Source: Sphingopyxis sp.
GTDB taxonomy: Bacteria > Pseudomonadota > Alphaproteobacteria > Sphingomonadales > Sphingomonadaceae
Direction of reading: 5' to 3'
DNA: 45,454 bases
Assembly (NCBI RefSeq): GCF_016463645.1
Contig: NZ_JAEMQX010000020.1
Coordinates: forward strand, 1-45,454
The notes below the pieces were generated by a model. It had not been told where the DNA came from. It made no database searches and saw only the letters and a list, made by a program, of their open reading frames with translations. Position 1 is the stretch's first letter. Each line of letters starts with the position of its first letter. Positions 1-8,208 of the stretch are shown here, one piece after another. Position numbers and translations under genes: made by a program.

Positions 1-665
1 GTCGCAAAGGCGATCTCGGCGATCGACAGCGGGCGGTTCATAAGGAACCAGCAGGCGTGGCGCAGCCGCTGGCGCAGTACATATTGCGCCGGGGTGCGCC
101 CGGTGGCGCGCGCGAAATGGACGATCAGGCTGTTCACCGACATCCCGACCTCGGCCGCCATATCCTCGACGGTTAGCGGCAATTCGAGCTGCGTCTGGAT
201 AAACGCCATCAACTCGTTGATGCGCTGGGTAATCGCCGGGGACTCGGCGCGTCCCGTCATCCCATCGAGCGTCCTCGCGAGGATGGCGACGAGCGGATCG
301 GCGGCCGACGCATCGCCCGAGAGCAGCGCCCGCACGAGCGCCGCCAGCGCCATGTCGTGATGCGCCGCCAGCGCGCGCGTATCGCGGGCGATCGCCAGCC
401 GGGCGATCGGAATTTCGATCTCGGTAAAACGAACGGCACCGCCCTTGGCCGTGGCGCGACAGGTCCGCGCCGCAGGCAGGAGCCACATCTCGCCCGGAAG
501 CGGATCGCCAAGCGACGTGCGCTGATCGTCCTGCCAGGTTTCGAGCCAGTGATAGCTCCCCGCCTCATACAGGACCAGCACATGGACATCGCGCACGATC
601 GTCCAGCTCGACGGGCCATCGATCCGGTCAACGATCGAGGCGACCCTGAGTCCTCCCACTTCCAT
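1..665 (-). CDS. AraC-family transcriptional regulator, 3' end beyond the window
   Basis: An open frame runs from the ATG at 663-665 leftward off the edge (about 221 codons seen). The N-terminal ~150 residues look like a ligand-sensing AraC/cupin-like domain and match no specific subfamily I can name. From residue ~163 the frame reads PLTVEDMAAEVGMSVNSLIV, then HFARATGRTPAQYVLRQRLR and MNRPLSIAEIAFA. This is the classic double helix-turn-helix of AraC/XylS regulators, with the second HTH cut by the edge. The effector and target genes cannot be read from the sequence. The product is probably about 260-300 aa in full. Family assignment is firm; the exact start is moderately sure, because no strong ribosome-binding site is visible. 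Confidence 0.85.
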   Translation of the reverse strand, partial: MEVGGLRVASIVDRIDGPSSWTIVRDVHVLVLYEAGSYHWLETWQDDQRTSLGDPLPGEMWLLPAARTCRATAKGGAVRFTEIEIPIARLAIARDTRALAAHHDMALAALVRALLSGDASAADPLVAILARTLDGMTGRAESPAITQRINELMAFIQTQLELPLTVEDMAAEVGMSVNSLIVHFARATGRTPAQYVLRQRLRHACWFLMNRPLSIAEIAFA

Positions 666-780
666 GTCTTGAGTATGACAAGAATGGGAGAATGTGAAAG
701 CCTGCCATACTCGGCGATAATATGGTTAAATCGCCCCATCCAAAGCCCTCGGCCATAGTCGCAACCGAGGTAAATGACGT

Positions 781-819
781 ATGGGCGAGACTAATACGCG
801 TGCCCCAGACACGCAGTAA
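781..819 (+). CDS. Possible 12-residue leader-like ORF
   Basis: ATG at 781 to TAA at 817-819 encodes MGETNTRAPDTQ. A GAGG element (767-770) lies 10 nt upstream and an in-frame stop lies just before the ATG. An intrinsic terminator begins 15 nt after the stop. Nothing is recognised by sequence. The reason to list it is the arrangement: a short ORF directly followed by a plus-strand terminator, in a gap between two leftward genes, implies a separate short transcript. It could equally be a small RNA with no translated ORF. Confidence 0.25.
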   Translation: MGETNTRAPDTQ

Positions 820-834
820 ACAGACCCCCCCAAC

Positions 835-867
835 GGCGGACGGCGCGATCGCCGTCCGCCACTTTTT
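835..867 (+). terminator. Strong rho-independent terminator, plus strand
   Basis: GGCGGACGGC (835-844) and GCCGTCCGCC (851-860) pair perfectly over 10 bp around a 6-nt loop, followed by ACTTTTTC. The T-run is on the plus strand only, although both flanking annotated genes run leftward. It therefore most likely ends a short plus-strand transcript starting somewhere in 670-780. Confidence 0.7.
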
Positions 868-890
868 CGGGATCAGTAAAAATCACTGAC

Positions 891-1814
891 TTAACTTCTG
901 GCAAGGAAGTCATCCATCGCCCGGTTAACCGCTTCCGGTGCATCCCAGGGCACGAAATGCCCGCAGTCGGAAACCTGTACTATCGTCACGTCGGGAACAA
1001 GCTGTTCCATCCCGTCGAGATTGCACGGCGGCAGCGCGACATCGTCGAGCGCCCAGATGACGAGCGTCGGAATGGCGAGTTTCGGAAACGGAACGGCGGG
1101 CGGTTCGGCATAGGGTTCGTCCATCGCGGGGACGTTGATCGGCGACCCCCGATACCAGTTGATCATCGCACGGCAGGCATCGCGATCCTCCCAATCCTTG
1201 AGCAAACGGCCGATCTCGTCGGCGGGCTGGAGCCCGCCGCTCGGTACGCGGCCTTCGAAGGCGTGGGCGAGGATACCGGCGATGCCATGTTCCTCGATGA
1301 TCGCATCGCTCGCGGGATCGCGGAAGGTCCTGATATATTGGCTTGCGGCGCGCTGGGCGGGATCGGTGGCGAGCAGGCGCCCGAAGATGCCGGGATGCGG
1401 GGCGTTGGCGATGACGGCGCGGGTCACGCGGCCCGCCCACGCGGGGTGCAGCCCGCCCGGCTGACCGCCGAGCGCGACACCCCACGCGATCGCCCCGCCC
1501 CAATCGTGGCCGACGATCGTGAATTCACCGACGCCGAGCGCATCGGCGAGCGCGAAGATATCGGCGATCAGCTTGTCAGGGGTGTAGGATTCGACATCCT
1601 GCGGTTTCGACGAACCGCGATAACCGCGCTGGTCGGGCGCGATGCAGCGAAAGCGGTCGGCGAAATGCGGCAACTGGTGGCGCCAGGTGCGGTGCGATTC
1701 GGGAAAGCCGTGCAGGAAGATCAGCACCGGAGCATCGCGCGGCCCCATGTCGACGACGTCGAGCTCGACCCCGGTCGAAAGCTTTACCCGCTGCTGTTCG
1801 AAATCGCCGATCAT
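891..1814 (-). CDS. Alpha/beta hydrolase, epoxide hydrolase-like
   Basis: 307 aa, the normal size for soluble epoxide hydrolase/haloalkane dehalogenase-type enzymes. Visible motifs are HGFP at 35-38 (oxyanion hole), GHDWGG with nucleophile Asp104, a candidate acid Asp at 257-258 in WALDD, and GHF with catalytic His286. The Asp nucleophile in the GHDWGG context favours epoxide hydrolase over a serine esterase. The cap region holds the family-typical Tyr and Trp residues, but I cannot name the substrate. There is no signal peptide, so it is cytoplasmic. It stands alone; about 90 nt separate its start from the end of the pirin gene upstream on the same strand. Confidence 0.85.
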   Translation of the reverse strand: MIGDFEQQRVKLSTGVELDVVDMGPRDAPVLIFLHGFPESHRTWRHQLPHFADRFRCIAPDQRGYRGSSKPQDVESYTPDKLIADIFALADALGVGEFTIVGHDWGGAIAWGVALGGQPGGLHPAWAGRVTRAVIANAPHPGIFGRLLATDPAQRAASQYIRTFRDPASDAIIEEHGIAGILAHAFEGRVPSGGLQPADEIGRLLKDWEDRDACRAMINWYRGSPINVPAMDEPYAEPPAVPFPKLAIPTLVIWALDDVALPPCNLDGMEQLVPDVTIVQVSDCGHFVPWDAPEAVNRAMDDFLARS

Positions 1815-1903
1815 CCACCCTGCTCCTTTGGTTTCGTTTCGAAACCAAGTTGGCGGGGATTGGCGCGGCTGACAAGCTGCAACAAGCGGCAGCCCATCGA
1901 CGC

Positions 1904-2788
1904 TCAGGGATAGCTCACCGTCTTCGGCACCTCGGGGATCGGGATGAATTCCTCGCTGTCACCGGGAACGAGCGGGAATTTCCGGTCTTTCCACTCCGCC
2001 TTCGCCTCGTTGATGCGGTCGCGCGACGAACTCACGAAATTCCACCAGACGTGACGCGGCGTCTTGAACGCCTCGCCGCCGAGCAGCATCACGCGCGCAT
2101 CGGTTTCGGCACGCAGCGTCATCGCCTGCCCGGGTTTCAGGATATAGAGGCTGTAGCGCTCGAGCGGTTCGCCATCGAGGCTCGCGTCGCCGATCGCGAC
2201 GAGGACTGCGCGTTCGTCGGCTTCGGCATCGATCGGCAGCGTGGCGCCGGCGTTCATCAATATGTCGGCATAGATGGTCGCGCTGTGCTGCGTCGTCGGC
2301 GCGGTCGCGCCCCACAGGCTGCCCATGATGACGCGCGCCGAGACATGCCCATCCTCGACGAGCGGCAACTTGTCGGCGGGCACATGCTCGAACGCCGGGT
2401 CGATCTCTTCCTTGCCGTCGGGCAGCGCGAGCCACGTCTGCATGCCCGAAATCCCGGAGCCTGTGGCGCGCTCCGCCGGCGGCGTGCGCTCCGAATGGAC
2501 GATGCCGCGGCCCGCGGTCATCAGATTGCACGCACCCGGCCGGATCGTCGCATAGGTTCCGAGGCTGTCGCGATGATCGATCGCGCCCTCGAAAAGATAG
2601 GTCAGCGTCGACAGGTTGATATGCGGGTGCGGGCGCACGTCCATGCCCTGCCCGATGTCGAAATGCGCCGGACCGAACTGGTCGACGAAGATGAACGGGC
2701 CGACCATCGTCCGCGCCTTGTTCGGCAAGGTGCGGCGCACGTCGAACGCGCCGATGTCGTGAGTCGAGGGAGTGATGATTGTGAACAT
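1904..2788 (-). CDS. Pirin family protein
   Basis: 294 aa, a bicupin of pirin type. RRTLPNKARTMVGPF and HPHINLSTLTYL (metal-binding His residues) are followed by GRGIVHSE, together giving the His3-Glu metal site in the N-terminal cupin. The chosen ATG (2786-2788) shares one base with the stop of the upstream cupin gene, and MFTIITPS is a natural N-terminus. The open frame extends 39 codons further upstream but only over the cupin gene. Bacterial pirins include quercetinases and redox-sensing regulators; which applies here is not visible. It is the last gene of a bolA-cupin-pirin operon. Confidence 0.9.
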   Translation of the reverse strand: MFTIITPSTHDIGAFDVRRTLPNKARTMVGPFIFVDQFGPAHFDIGQGMDVRPHPHINLSTLTYLFEGAIDHRDSLGTYATIRPGACNLMTAGRGIVHSERTPPAERATGSGISGMQTWLALPDGKEEIDPAFEHVPADKLPLVEDGHVSARVIMGSLWGATAPTTQHSATIYADILMNAGATLPIDAEADERAVLVAIGDASLDGEPLERYSLYILKPGQAMTLRAETDARVMLLGGEAFKTPRHVWWNFVSSSRDRINEAKAEWKDRKFPLVPGDSEEFIPIPEVPKTVSYP

Positions 2789-3162
2789 CAGTCGAGCCTT
2801 TCCAGCGTCTTTCGGGTCTTTCCGGTTTCGACATTGCCCGTGTTGAGGGTCGAGTTCGGTTCGAGCAGCATCACATGGCATTCGCCATCCAGCGCCTCGG
2901 GACAATGCTCGATGCCGTGCGGCACGATGATGAACTCGCCGCGTTCGACGATCACGTCGCGGTCACGGAATGCCATCTTCATGCGGCCGGCGACGACGAG
3001 AAACAATTCATCTTCGACATCATGATGATGCCAGTCGAACCTGCCGTCGAGTTTGACCAGCTTGACCTGAAAATCATTGATATCGCCCGCGACGCGCGGG
3101 TTCCACGCGTCGGGGATTTTCGCGAAGGCTTCGGCGAGGCTGACCTTGTCGGGCATCGTCAT
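2788..3162 (-). CDS. Small single-domain cupin protein
   Basis: 124 aa starting MTMPDKVSL. WHHHDVEDELFLVVAGRMKM is cupin motif 1 (His-His-Glu) and FIIVPHGIEHCP is motif 2 with its His, so a mononuclear metal site is expected. Its ATG overlaps the bolA stop (ATGA at 3159-3162) and its stop overlaps the pirin start, so the three genes are translationally coupled. An ATG six bases inside (3156) is an alternative start. Small cupins of this type are often annotated as cupin domain-containing protein of unknown role. The operon suggests a redox or iron-linked job, which is inference only. Confidence 0.88.
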   Translation of the reverse strand: MTMPDKVSLAEAFAKIPDAWNPRVAGDINDFQVKLVKLDGRFDWHHHDVEDELFLVVAGRMKMAFRDRDVIVERGEFIIVPHGIEHCPEALDGECHVMLLEPNSTLNTGNVETGKTRKTLERLD

Positions 3163-3449
3163 TCTCCCGGTGCGGTCGCCTTGATCGCGAGCGCGTGGAC
3201 GCGCTGTCCCGGCAGGTCGCCGAGCGCCTTGTTGACGGTGCGCTGCCGCATCACACGGTTCATTCCGGCGAAGCCCGCCCATTCGATGCTGAGGCTGAAA
3301 TGCGACTCGCCGCTGCCGTCGTCGCCCATGTGGCCGTGATGGCTGGCACTGTCATTGCTGAGGAGGAAGTTCGCGTCGGGAAAGGCTGCGGCGAGCAGGC
3401 TTTCCATCTCTTGCTGTACGGGGCCTTTGTTGCTCATGGGGTTGACCAT
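3159..3449 (-). CDS. BolA family protein
   Basis: 96 aa. HFSLSIEWAGFAGMNRVMRQ followed by RTVNKALGDLPGQRVHALAI is the BolA fold signature. BolA proteins bind [2Fe-2S] clusters with monothiol glutaredoxins and act in iron homeostasis and stress. At the place where many BolAs have RHR (the cluster-binding His), this protein has RQR. The start is chosen because GGAG lies 5 nt before the ATG at 3449; ATG 3437 is the alternative. It is the first gene of the bolA-cupin-pirin operon and divergent from the J-domain gene, with 69 bp between them for both promoters. Confidence 0.9.
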   Translation of the reverse strand: MVNPMSNKGPVQQEMESLLAAAFPDANFLLSNDSASHHGHMGDDGSGESHFSLSIEWAGFAGMNRVMRQRTVNKALGDLPGQRVHALAIKATAPGE

Positions 3450-3518
3450 AACCGCTCCATCGCCAAATTATAAGGCCTCCCAAAGTTCAGGCCCCCGCCC
3501 CGATTCCGAAAGCCCGTT

Positions 3519-4112
3519 GTGCCGTCTTCTGCCCGCCCGACCCGATTCCATGGCCGCGTCCCGCGCGAGGAGCGCTGCGCCGCGCCCGGTTGCCGCGAGC
3601 CAGGGGAGTTTCGCGCGCCCGTTTCGTCGCACCGCTCGCCCGACGGCCCGCCGCCGTACCGCTGGCTGTGCCTCGATCATGTGCGCGAATTCAATGCGGG
3701 TTATAATTTCTTCGAAGGGATGAGCGCCGACCAGATCATGGCGGCGCAGTCGCCGACCGCCGGCTGGGAAACCGAAAGCCGAGCCTTCCGGCCCGCGGGC
3801 AGCGCCGACCTGCCGCCGCGCTGGGCCGACTTCAAGGATCCGATGGACGCGCTCGGCGCACGCTTTCGTCAGCGCATGGACGAGGCGCGGCGCGAAGCCG
3901 CCAATCCCGGCCTGTCGCGCGAGGAGCATGACGCGATGCAGTTGCTCGGCCTGGCGGCCGACGCCGACCGCGCGGCACTCCGCCGCCGCTACAGCGAGCT
4001 GGTGCGCAAATATCATCCCGACCGGAATGGCGGCGATCGCAGTTTCGAAACGCGGCTGGGTGCGGTAGTCGAAGCGTATCAGTTGCTGAGGAAGAGCAAG
4101 GCCTTCGCATAG
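3519..4112 (+). CDS. DnaJ (J-domain) protein, C-terminal J domain
   Basis: 197 aa with a GTG start. The N-terminal half has a conserved CAAPGCREPGEFRAP Cys motif and WLCLDHVREFNAGYNFFEGM. The C-terminal ~65 residues are a J domain with the invariant HPD in KYHPDRNGGD. J-domain proteins stimulate DnaK ATPase and recruit clients. This layout (Cys-containing N-terminus, J domain last) is common in Sphingomonadales and Rhizobiales, where the protein is usually called J domain-containing protein; the client is unknown. It is followed after 10 nt by the SnoaL-like gene and is probably co-transcribed with it. Confidence 0.85.
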   Translation: MPSSARPTRFHGRVPREERCAAPGCREPGEFRAPVSSHRSPDGPPPYRWLCLDHVREFNAGYNFFEGMSADQIMAAQSPTAGWETESRAFRPAGSADLPPRWADFKDPMDALGARFRQRMDEARREAANPGLSREEHDAMQLLGLAADADRAALRRRYSELVRKYHPDRNGGDRSFETRLGAVVEAYQLLRKSKAFA

Positions 4113-4122
4113 GAGAGGCGTA

Positions 4123-4560
4123 ATGACCGACCTGAACGAAGCACGGATCGAGGTGGTGCGCCGCCACATGGCGCTCGAGATCACGCACGACTGGGACGGC
4201 GTCCTCGCGACCTTCGATCATCCACGATACGAACTGATGGGACCCGGCACCATTTTCGACGGCGAGGCGGCGGTGCGATCCTATTTCGCTTCGTCGCGCG
4301 AGCCCTTCCCCGATCAGGCGAACGAGGTCATCGCGATCGCGGCGGACGAGACCACGGACACGGTGCTCGTCGAATTCTGGCTGACCGGCACGCATCTCGG
4401 CCCGCTGAAGCTTGGCCTTCGCACCATCGAGCCCACGGGCAAGGCGTTCCGCATCCGCATGGCCGCGAGCTTCGAATTCGCGCCGGGCAGCGACAAGATC
4501 GTCTGCGAGCGTCCCTATTATGACCAGTCGGCGGTGATGAAGGCGCTCGGCCTGCTCTGA
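4123..4560 (+). CDS. SnoaL-like / NTF2-fold protein
   Basis: 145 aa. The pattern (N-terminal helix, WDGVLATFDHPRYELMGPG, GEAAVRSYFASSREPFPD, then alternating beta-strands) fits the SnoaL-like polyketide cyclase/NTF2 superfamily. Proteins of this fold bind small hydrophobic ligands, and many have no known enzymatic role. AGGAGAGG just upstream is a strong ribosome-binding site for the ATG. A short GC hairpin (4608-4622) lies after the gene without a T-run. Fold assignment is reasonable; function is unknown. Confidence 0.75.
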   Translation: MTDLNEARIEVVRRHMALEITHDWDGVLATFDHPRYELMGPGTIFDGEAAVRSYFASSREPFPDQANEVIAIAADETTDTVLVEFWLTGTHLGPLKLGLRTIEPTGKAFRIRMAASFEFAPGSDKIVCERPYYDQSAVMKALGLL

Positions 4561-4653
4561 AAAGGCGTTGCAAGGCGCAACCCGTCGCTATACCGCGACA
4601 GCCGAAGCGCCGCCCGGCGGCGACTCTCCCCGTTTGCTTGCTGGACTTTTGCC

Positions 4654-5643
4654 ATGACCGATATCCCGAACAGCCTTCCCGATCACCACGGCTCGACGCT
4701 GCTTGCAGCGCCCGATACCGAGGTCGATGCGCGCGAGATGTTCGGTGTCGATATCGACATGAAGGTCCCGGCCTTCAGCGAGGCCGACGCACGCGTCCCC
4801 GATCTAGACCCCGCCTATGTCTTCGACGGCGATACCACGCTCGCGATCCTCGCGGGCTTCAAATATAACCGCCGCGTGATGGTGCAGGGTTATCACGGCA
4901 CCGGCAAGTCGACGCATATCGAACAGGTCGCGGCGCGACTCAAATGGCCGTGCATCCGCGTCAACCTCGACGCGCATATCAGCCGTATCGACCTCGTCGG
5001 CCGCGACGCGATCGTGCTGCGCGACGGCCAGCAGGTCACCGAATTCCGCGAAGGCCTGCTCCCCTGGGCCCTCCAGACGCCCACAGCATTGGTCTTCGAC
5101 GAATATGACGCGGGCCGCCCCGACGTGATGTTCGTGATCCAGCGCGTGCTCGAGACCGAGGGCAAGCTGACCCTGCTCGACCAGAACCGCGTGATCCGCC
5201 CAAATCCGCATTTCCGGCTGTTCTCGACCGCGAACACCGTCGGATTGGGCGACACGAGCGGCCTCTATCACGGGACGCAGCAGATCAATCAGGGCCAGAT
5301 GGACCGCTGGAACATCGTCGTCACGCTAAACTATCTGCCCGCCGCGACCGAAAGCGCGATCATTCTTGCCAAGGTGCCGGATACCGACGAGACGACGATC
5401 GCCAATATGGTGAAGGTCGCCGACCTGACGCGTCAGGGCTTCATCAACGGCGACATCTCGACCGTGATGTCGCCGCGCACGGTGATCAGCTGGGCGCAGA
5501 ACACCGCAATTTTCAATAATATCGGCTTCGCCTTCCGCCTGTCGTTCCTCAACAAGTGCGACGAGGCCGAACGGATGATCGTAGCCGAATATTATCAGCG
5601 CGTGTTCGGCGAGGACCTGCCCGAGAGCGTGATCGGCAAATAA
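4654..5643 (+). CDS. cobS: Cobaltochelatase AAA+ subunit CobS
   Basis: 329 aa, the usual CobS length. Walker A is GYHGTGKS (79-86) and Walker B is [10 protein letters not shown] (about 145-154). [10 protein letters not shown] and the N-terminal CobS region ([15 protein letters not shown]) are characteristic. CobS is the MoxR-like ATPase of the aerobic cobaltochelatase: with CobT it drives cobalt insertion into hydrogenobyrinate a,c-diamide by CobN. cobT is expected directly downstream but here lies 4 kb away at 9626, with oppositely oriented genes in between. No clear ribosome-binding site is seen before the ATG. It is convergent with the next gene, with only 4 nt between stops. Confidence 0.95.
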   Translation: MTDIPNSLPDHHGSTLLAAPDTEVDAREMFGVDIDMKVPAFSEADARVPDLDPAYVFDGDTTLAILAGFKYNRRVMVQGYHGTGKSTHIEQVAARLKWPCIRVNLDAHISRIDLVGRDAIVLRDGQQVTEFREGLLPWALQTPTALVFDEYDAGRPDVMFVIQRVLETEGKLTLLDQNRVIRPNPHFRLFSTANTVGLGDTSGLYHGTQQINQGQMDRWNIVVTLNYLPAATESAIILAKVPDTDETTIANMVKVADLTRQGFINGDISTVMSPRTVISWAQNTAIFNNIGFAFRLSFLNKCDEAERMIVAEYYQRVFGEDLPESVIGK

Positions 5644-5647
5644 GCCG

Positions 5648-6715
5648 CTATTTCAGGATCCGTTCGGCATCCACCAGCCGGATGTCGTGCATCAGGGCGA
5701 GATAGGCTTCGAAATAGCCCTTGTGCGACGCGCCGACGATCGCGAGCGTTCGCGCGCCCGGTTGCACCGCCATCGCGGCGCGAATATTCGCGACCATGCG
5801 GAGGTTCCGGGTTTCCCACCAGCCGGTGTAGCGGCGTCCATATTGCTGCGGGCTGGCGTCAGCGAGCGCGGCGCCGAAATCGCTGTCGAACGCCATGCGC
5901 ATCGTCGCCGGGTCATTGTAGTTTCGATAGAGCGCCAGCACGCCCTCGCCATCGAGCTTTGTTTCCAGCGCCTTGTCGGCCGCGACGCGCCTCTTCACGA
6001 CCGGATTGTCCCAGATGCGCTGCAGCGCCGCACCGTAACCGGGATCGGTGTCGAGCGAGGCCGTCACCCCGTCGGCGCTGTGATCGTCCGTTGCATGGAC
6101 GCGTTCGAGCCCCAACCGCGCCGCGAGCACCGACCCGATCAGGAAATTCTCGTTGCGGCCCGTCGTCAGCTTGTTCAGTTCCGCGACGAGCGTGCCGTCG
6201 AGGCTCTCGCCGGCACGGCGCTCGGCGGCGGGCAGACGCAGCCACTGGACGAGTGCGGATGCGGGTTCGCCGCCGGCAAGGAACAGCGCGGCGAGGCGGC
6301 GGCGATCGGCGGGGGTCGGGTTTGCAGGCCAGGCTCCGAGCAACCTGTCGGCCTCGATCGTCGCGGCGACCATATCGAGCCCGACGATCTTCTGCGCGCC
6401 CCTTGGGTCCGGACAATAATCGGCTGCGCCCGGATAGAGCGGCTTGTAGCGGATCAGCCGTTCGCAGTCGGGACCCGAAAGCCCCTCGATCGTGATGATC
6501 GCAGGCTTCCATTCGGCGAGGCGCGCGAGCAGCGGTTCGAGGCTCTCGGGCCTGAAACTCTCGGGCAGACCCGACAGATGCGGCGTGCCGAGGACGAGCA
6601 ATTCGCCGGGCGCGCCCGCGACATTATCTTTCAGCACGCGCGGGTCGAATGGCGGAACATAAGCGGGCTGCGCGGCCGCGCTCATCGTCAGCAGCAACGC
6701 GGTGAAAGCCGTCAC
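5648..6715 (-). CDS. Secreted DUF5694-like (TraB/GumN-related) protein
   Basis: 355 aa. The N-terminus MTAFTALLLTMSAAAQP looks like a short signal peptide, so the product is periplasmic or secreted. Features are LVLGTPHLSGLPESF, ERLIRYKPLYPG, and near the C-terminus IVGASHKGYFEAYLAL. These resemble DUF5694 proteins, distantly related to TraB/GumN-like folds with a catalytic-looking GTPHL and GASHKG pair. The GTG start (6713-6715) is supported by GGGGGAGGA six bases upstream. The biochemical function is unknown. It is inserted between cobS and cobT but is not a known part of cobalamin synthesis. Confidence 0.65.
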   Translation of the reverse strand: MTAFTALLLTMSAAAQPAYVPPFDPRVLKDNVAGAPGELLVLGTPHLSGLPESFRPESLEPLLARLAEWKPAIITIEGLSGPDCERLIRYKPLYPGAADYCPDPRGAQKIVGLDMVAATIEADRLLGAWPANPTPADRRRLAALFLAGGEPASALVQWLRLPAAERRAGESLDGTLVAELNKLTTGRNENFLIGSVLAARLGLERVHATDDHSADGVTASLDTDPGYGAALQRIWDNPVVKRRVAADKALETKLDGEGVLALYRNYNDPATMRMAFDSDFGAALADASPQQYGRRYTGWWETRNLRMVANIRAAMAVQPGARTLAIVGASHKGYFEAYLALMHDIRLVDAERILK

Positions 6716-6869
6716 AAAAATCCTCCCCCGGGACAGGCCGACCGAATGACCATGGACATCGGATAGGCGAAGTGTATTATTCGATCAACACTCTTCGCTG
6801 ACATTTTTTCCCGCTTCCAAAGGCCGCCATCCTCTGCCAGCGTCGACGAATGTATCAGGCTTTTCAAAG

Positions 6870-8072
6870 ATGAAGTCCGCCATGCGAAAACGCCTGCTCA
6901 CCCTGCTGCTTATCGCTCCGCTGACGGGATGCAGCATCGCGGCGGTCGATTATGGCAAGGTCCGCCACGCCGACTATGTCGCCGACCCGCGCTGCACGGC
7001 GCAGCCGGGCGCGGCGGTCGATGGTGAAGCCTTGCCCTATTTCTTCGCGACGAGCCGCCTGCCGGACTGCCGCACGAGCGAGATCGAACTGCTCCGGCAT
7101 CGGGGTGACCAGATGCGCTATGGCCGCTTCAACGCGCCGCGCGAAGTCGTCGTCGGCAAGAAGAAAAAGCTGCTCGCGCCGATCGCTTTCCAGACATCGG
7201 CCGACTGGTGGCGCGCTCTGCAGGCCGAGACCGACCGCAAGCAGGGGCGCGTGCTGCTCTATATTCACGGTTACCGCGAAAATTTCTCGACGACCTCGAA
7301 GGACGCGGCGCAGATCGCGCGCATGACAGGCTTCGACGGGCCGATCATCGAATATAGCTGGCCGTCGCAGGGCAGGATCCTGAGCTATGTCGTCGACGAG
7401 ACGAACATGTATCACGACGTCCGCAATTTCCGCGACTTCCTGAAGACGCTCGCCGAGCAGGGCTGGGTCAAGGAGATCGTTATCGTGTCGCACTCGCTCG
7501 GCGCGCGGCTGGTGATCCCGGCGGTCTCCTATGTCGACCGCACGTCGAGCAGCGCCGACAGCAGCAATATCTCGAACATCATCCTCGCTTCGCCCGACAT
7601 CGATCGCGAGACGTTCGAGCGCGATATCGAGGAGGAGGTACTGTCGGCGCGGCGCGTTGCCAATAACCGGCGAATTACCGCCTATGTCTCGCGAGCTGAC
7701 AAGGCGCTCGCGGCATCGCGCGCGATCCATGGTTATCCGCGCCTCGGCTCGCCCTATTGCTTCGATCCGTTCGAGGCCGCCGACCTCAAGGCAAAAGGCC
7801 TGCCCGAGCGCTGCTATCCGGCCGCGCGCACCGGCTTTACCGTCATCGATACGACCGATGTCTCGCGCGGGTCGACCGGGCACAGCAACTTCCTGCGCAG
7901 TGCGGTCGTATGTCGCGATTTCGTCGATGTCGTCGCGAACAGGCGCACGCGTCCCGAGCGCGTCGCAACGCCATGGGCGCACGTCTTCCGGCTGCTTCCC
8001 GATCCCGCGGTGCCCAAGGACGGCGACGATGTCATCTGCCACCGGACGCCCGAAGTCGAGGAACCGCAATGA
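6870..8072 (+). CDS. Lipoprotein alpha/beta hydrolase (DUF900 family)
   Basis: 400 aa. A lipoprotein signal ends in LTGC (Cys21), so the mature protein is lipid-anchored. The DUF900 hydrolase core follows: LLYIHGYRENF (oxyanion region), VSHSLGARLV with the nucleophile Ser, and a late His in TGHSNFLRS. Members are esterase/lipase-like with unknown substrates. ATG 6882 (MRKRLLTLLL) is an equally good start, and neither has a strong ribosome-binding site. It is transcribed towards the MFS operon, leaving 4 nt to the end of the small membrane protein gene. Confidence 0.82.
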   Translation: MKSAMRKRLLTLLLIAPLTGCSIAAVDYGKVRHADYVADPRCTAQPGAAVDGEALPYFFATSRLPDCRTSEIELLRHRGDQMRYGRFNAPREVVVGKKKKLLAPIAFQTSADWWRALQAETDRKQGRVLLYIHGYRENFSTTSKDAAQIARMTGFDGPIIEYSWPSQGRILSYVVDETNMYHDVRNFRDFLKTLAEQGWVKEIVIVSHSLGARLVIPAVSYVDRTSSSADSSNISNIILASPDIDRETFERDIEEEVLSARRVANNRRITAYVSRADKALAASRAIHGYPRLGSPYCFDPFEAADLKAKGLPERCYPAARTGFTVIDTTDVSRGSTGHSNFLRSAVVCRDFVDVVANRRTRPERVATPWAHVFRLLPDPAVPKDGDDVICHRTPEVEEPQ

Positions 8073-8076
8073 GGCT

Positions 8077-8208
8077 CTAGAAGCCGCACATGATCGCGAA
8101 ATTGGTGAGCCAGACGACCGGCCCTTCGCCGGTCCAGAGCCACAAGCCGCCGAGCGCGATCAGGACAAATAACGCGAGCGCGATCCAGTCCTGCCGCGCC
8201 AGCTTCAT
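8077..8208 (-). CDS. 43-residue single-span membrane protein
   Basis: The ATG at 8206-8208 overlaps the MFS stop in an ATGA, and the frame ends at TAG 8077-8079. The product starts MKLARQDWIALALFVLIALG. It has one strong transmembrane helix (residues ~8-27), a short Trp-rich loop and a second hydrophobic stretch ending NFAIMCGF. The 4-nt overlap with the transporter gene indicates translational coupling, so this is very likely a real protein and perhaps an accessory subunit of the transporter. I recognise no family. It would be missed by a length cut-off of 60 codons. Confidence 0.65.
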   Translation of the reverse strand: MKLARQDWIALALFVLIALGGLWLWTGEGPVVWLTNFAIMCGF

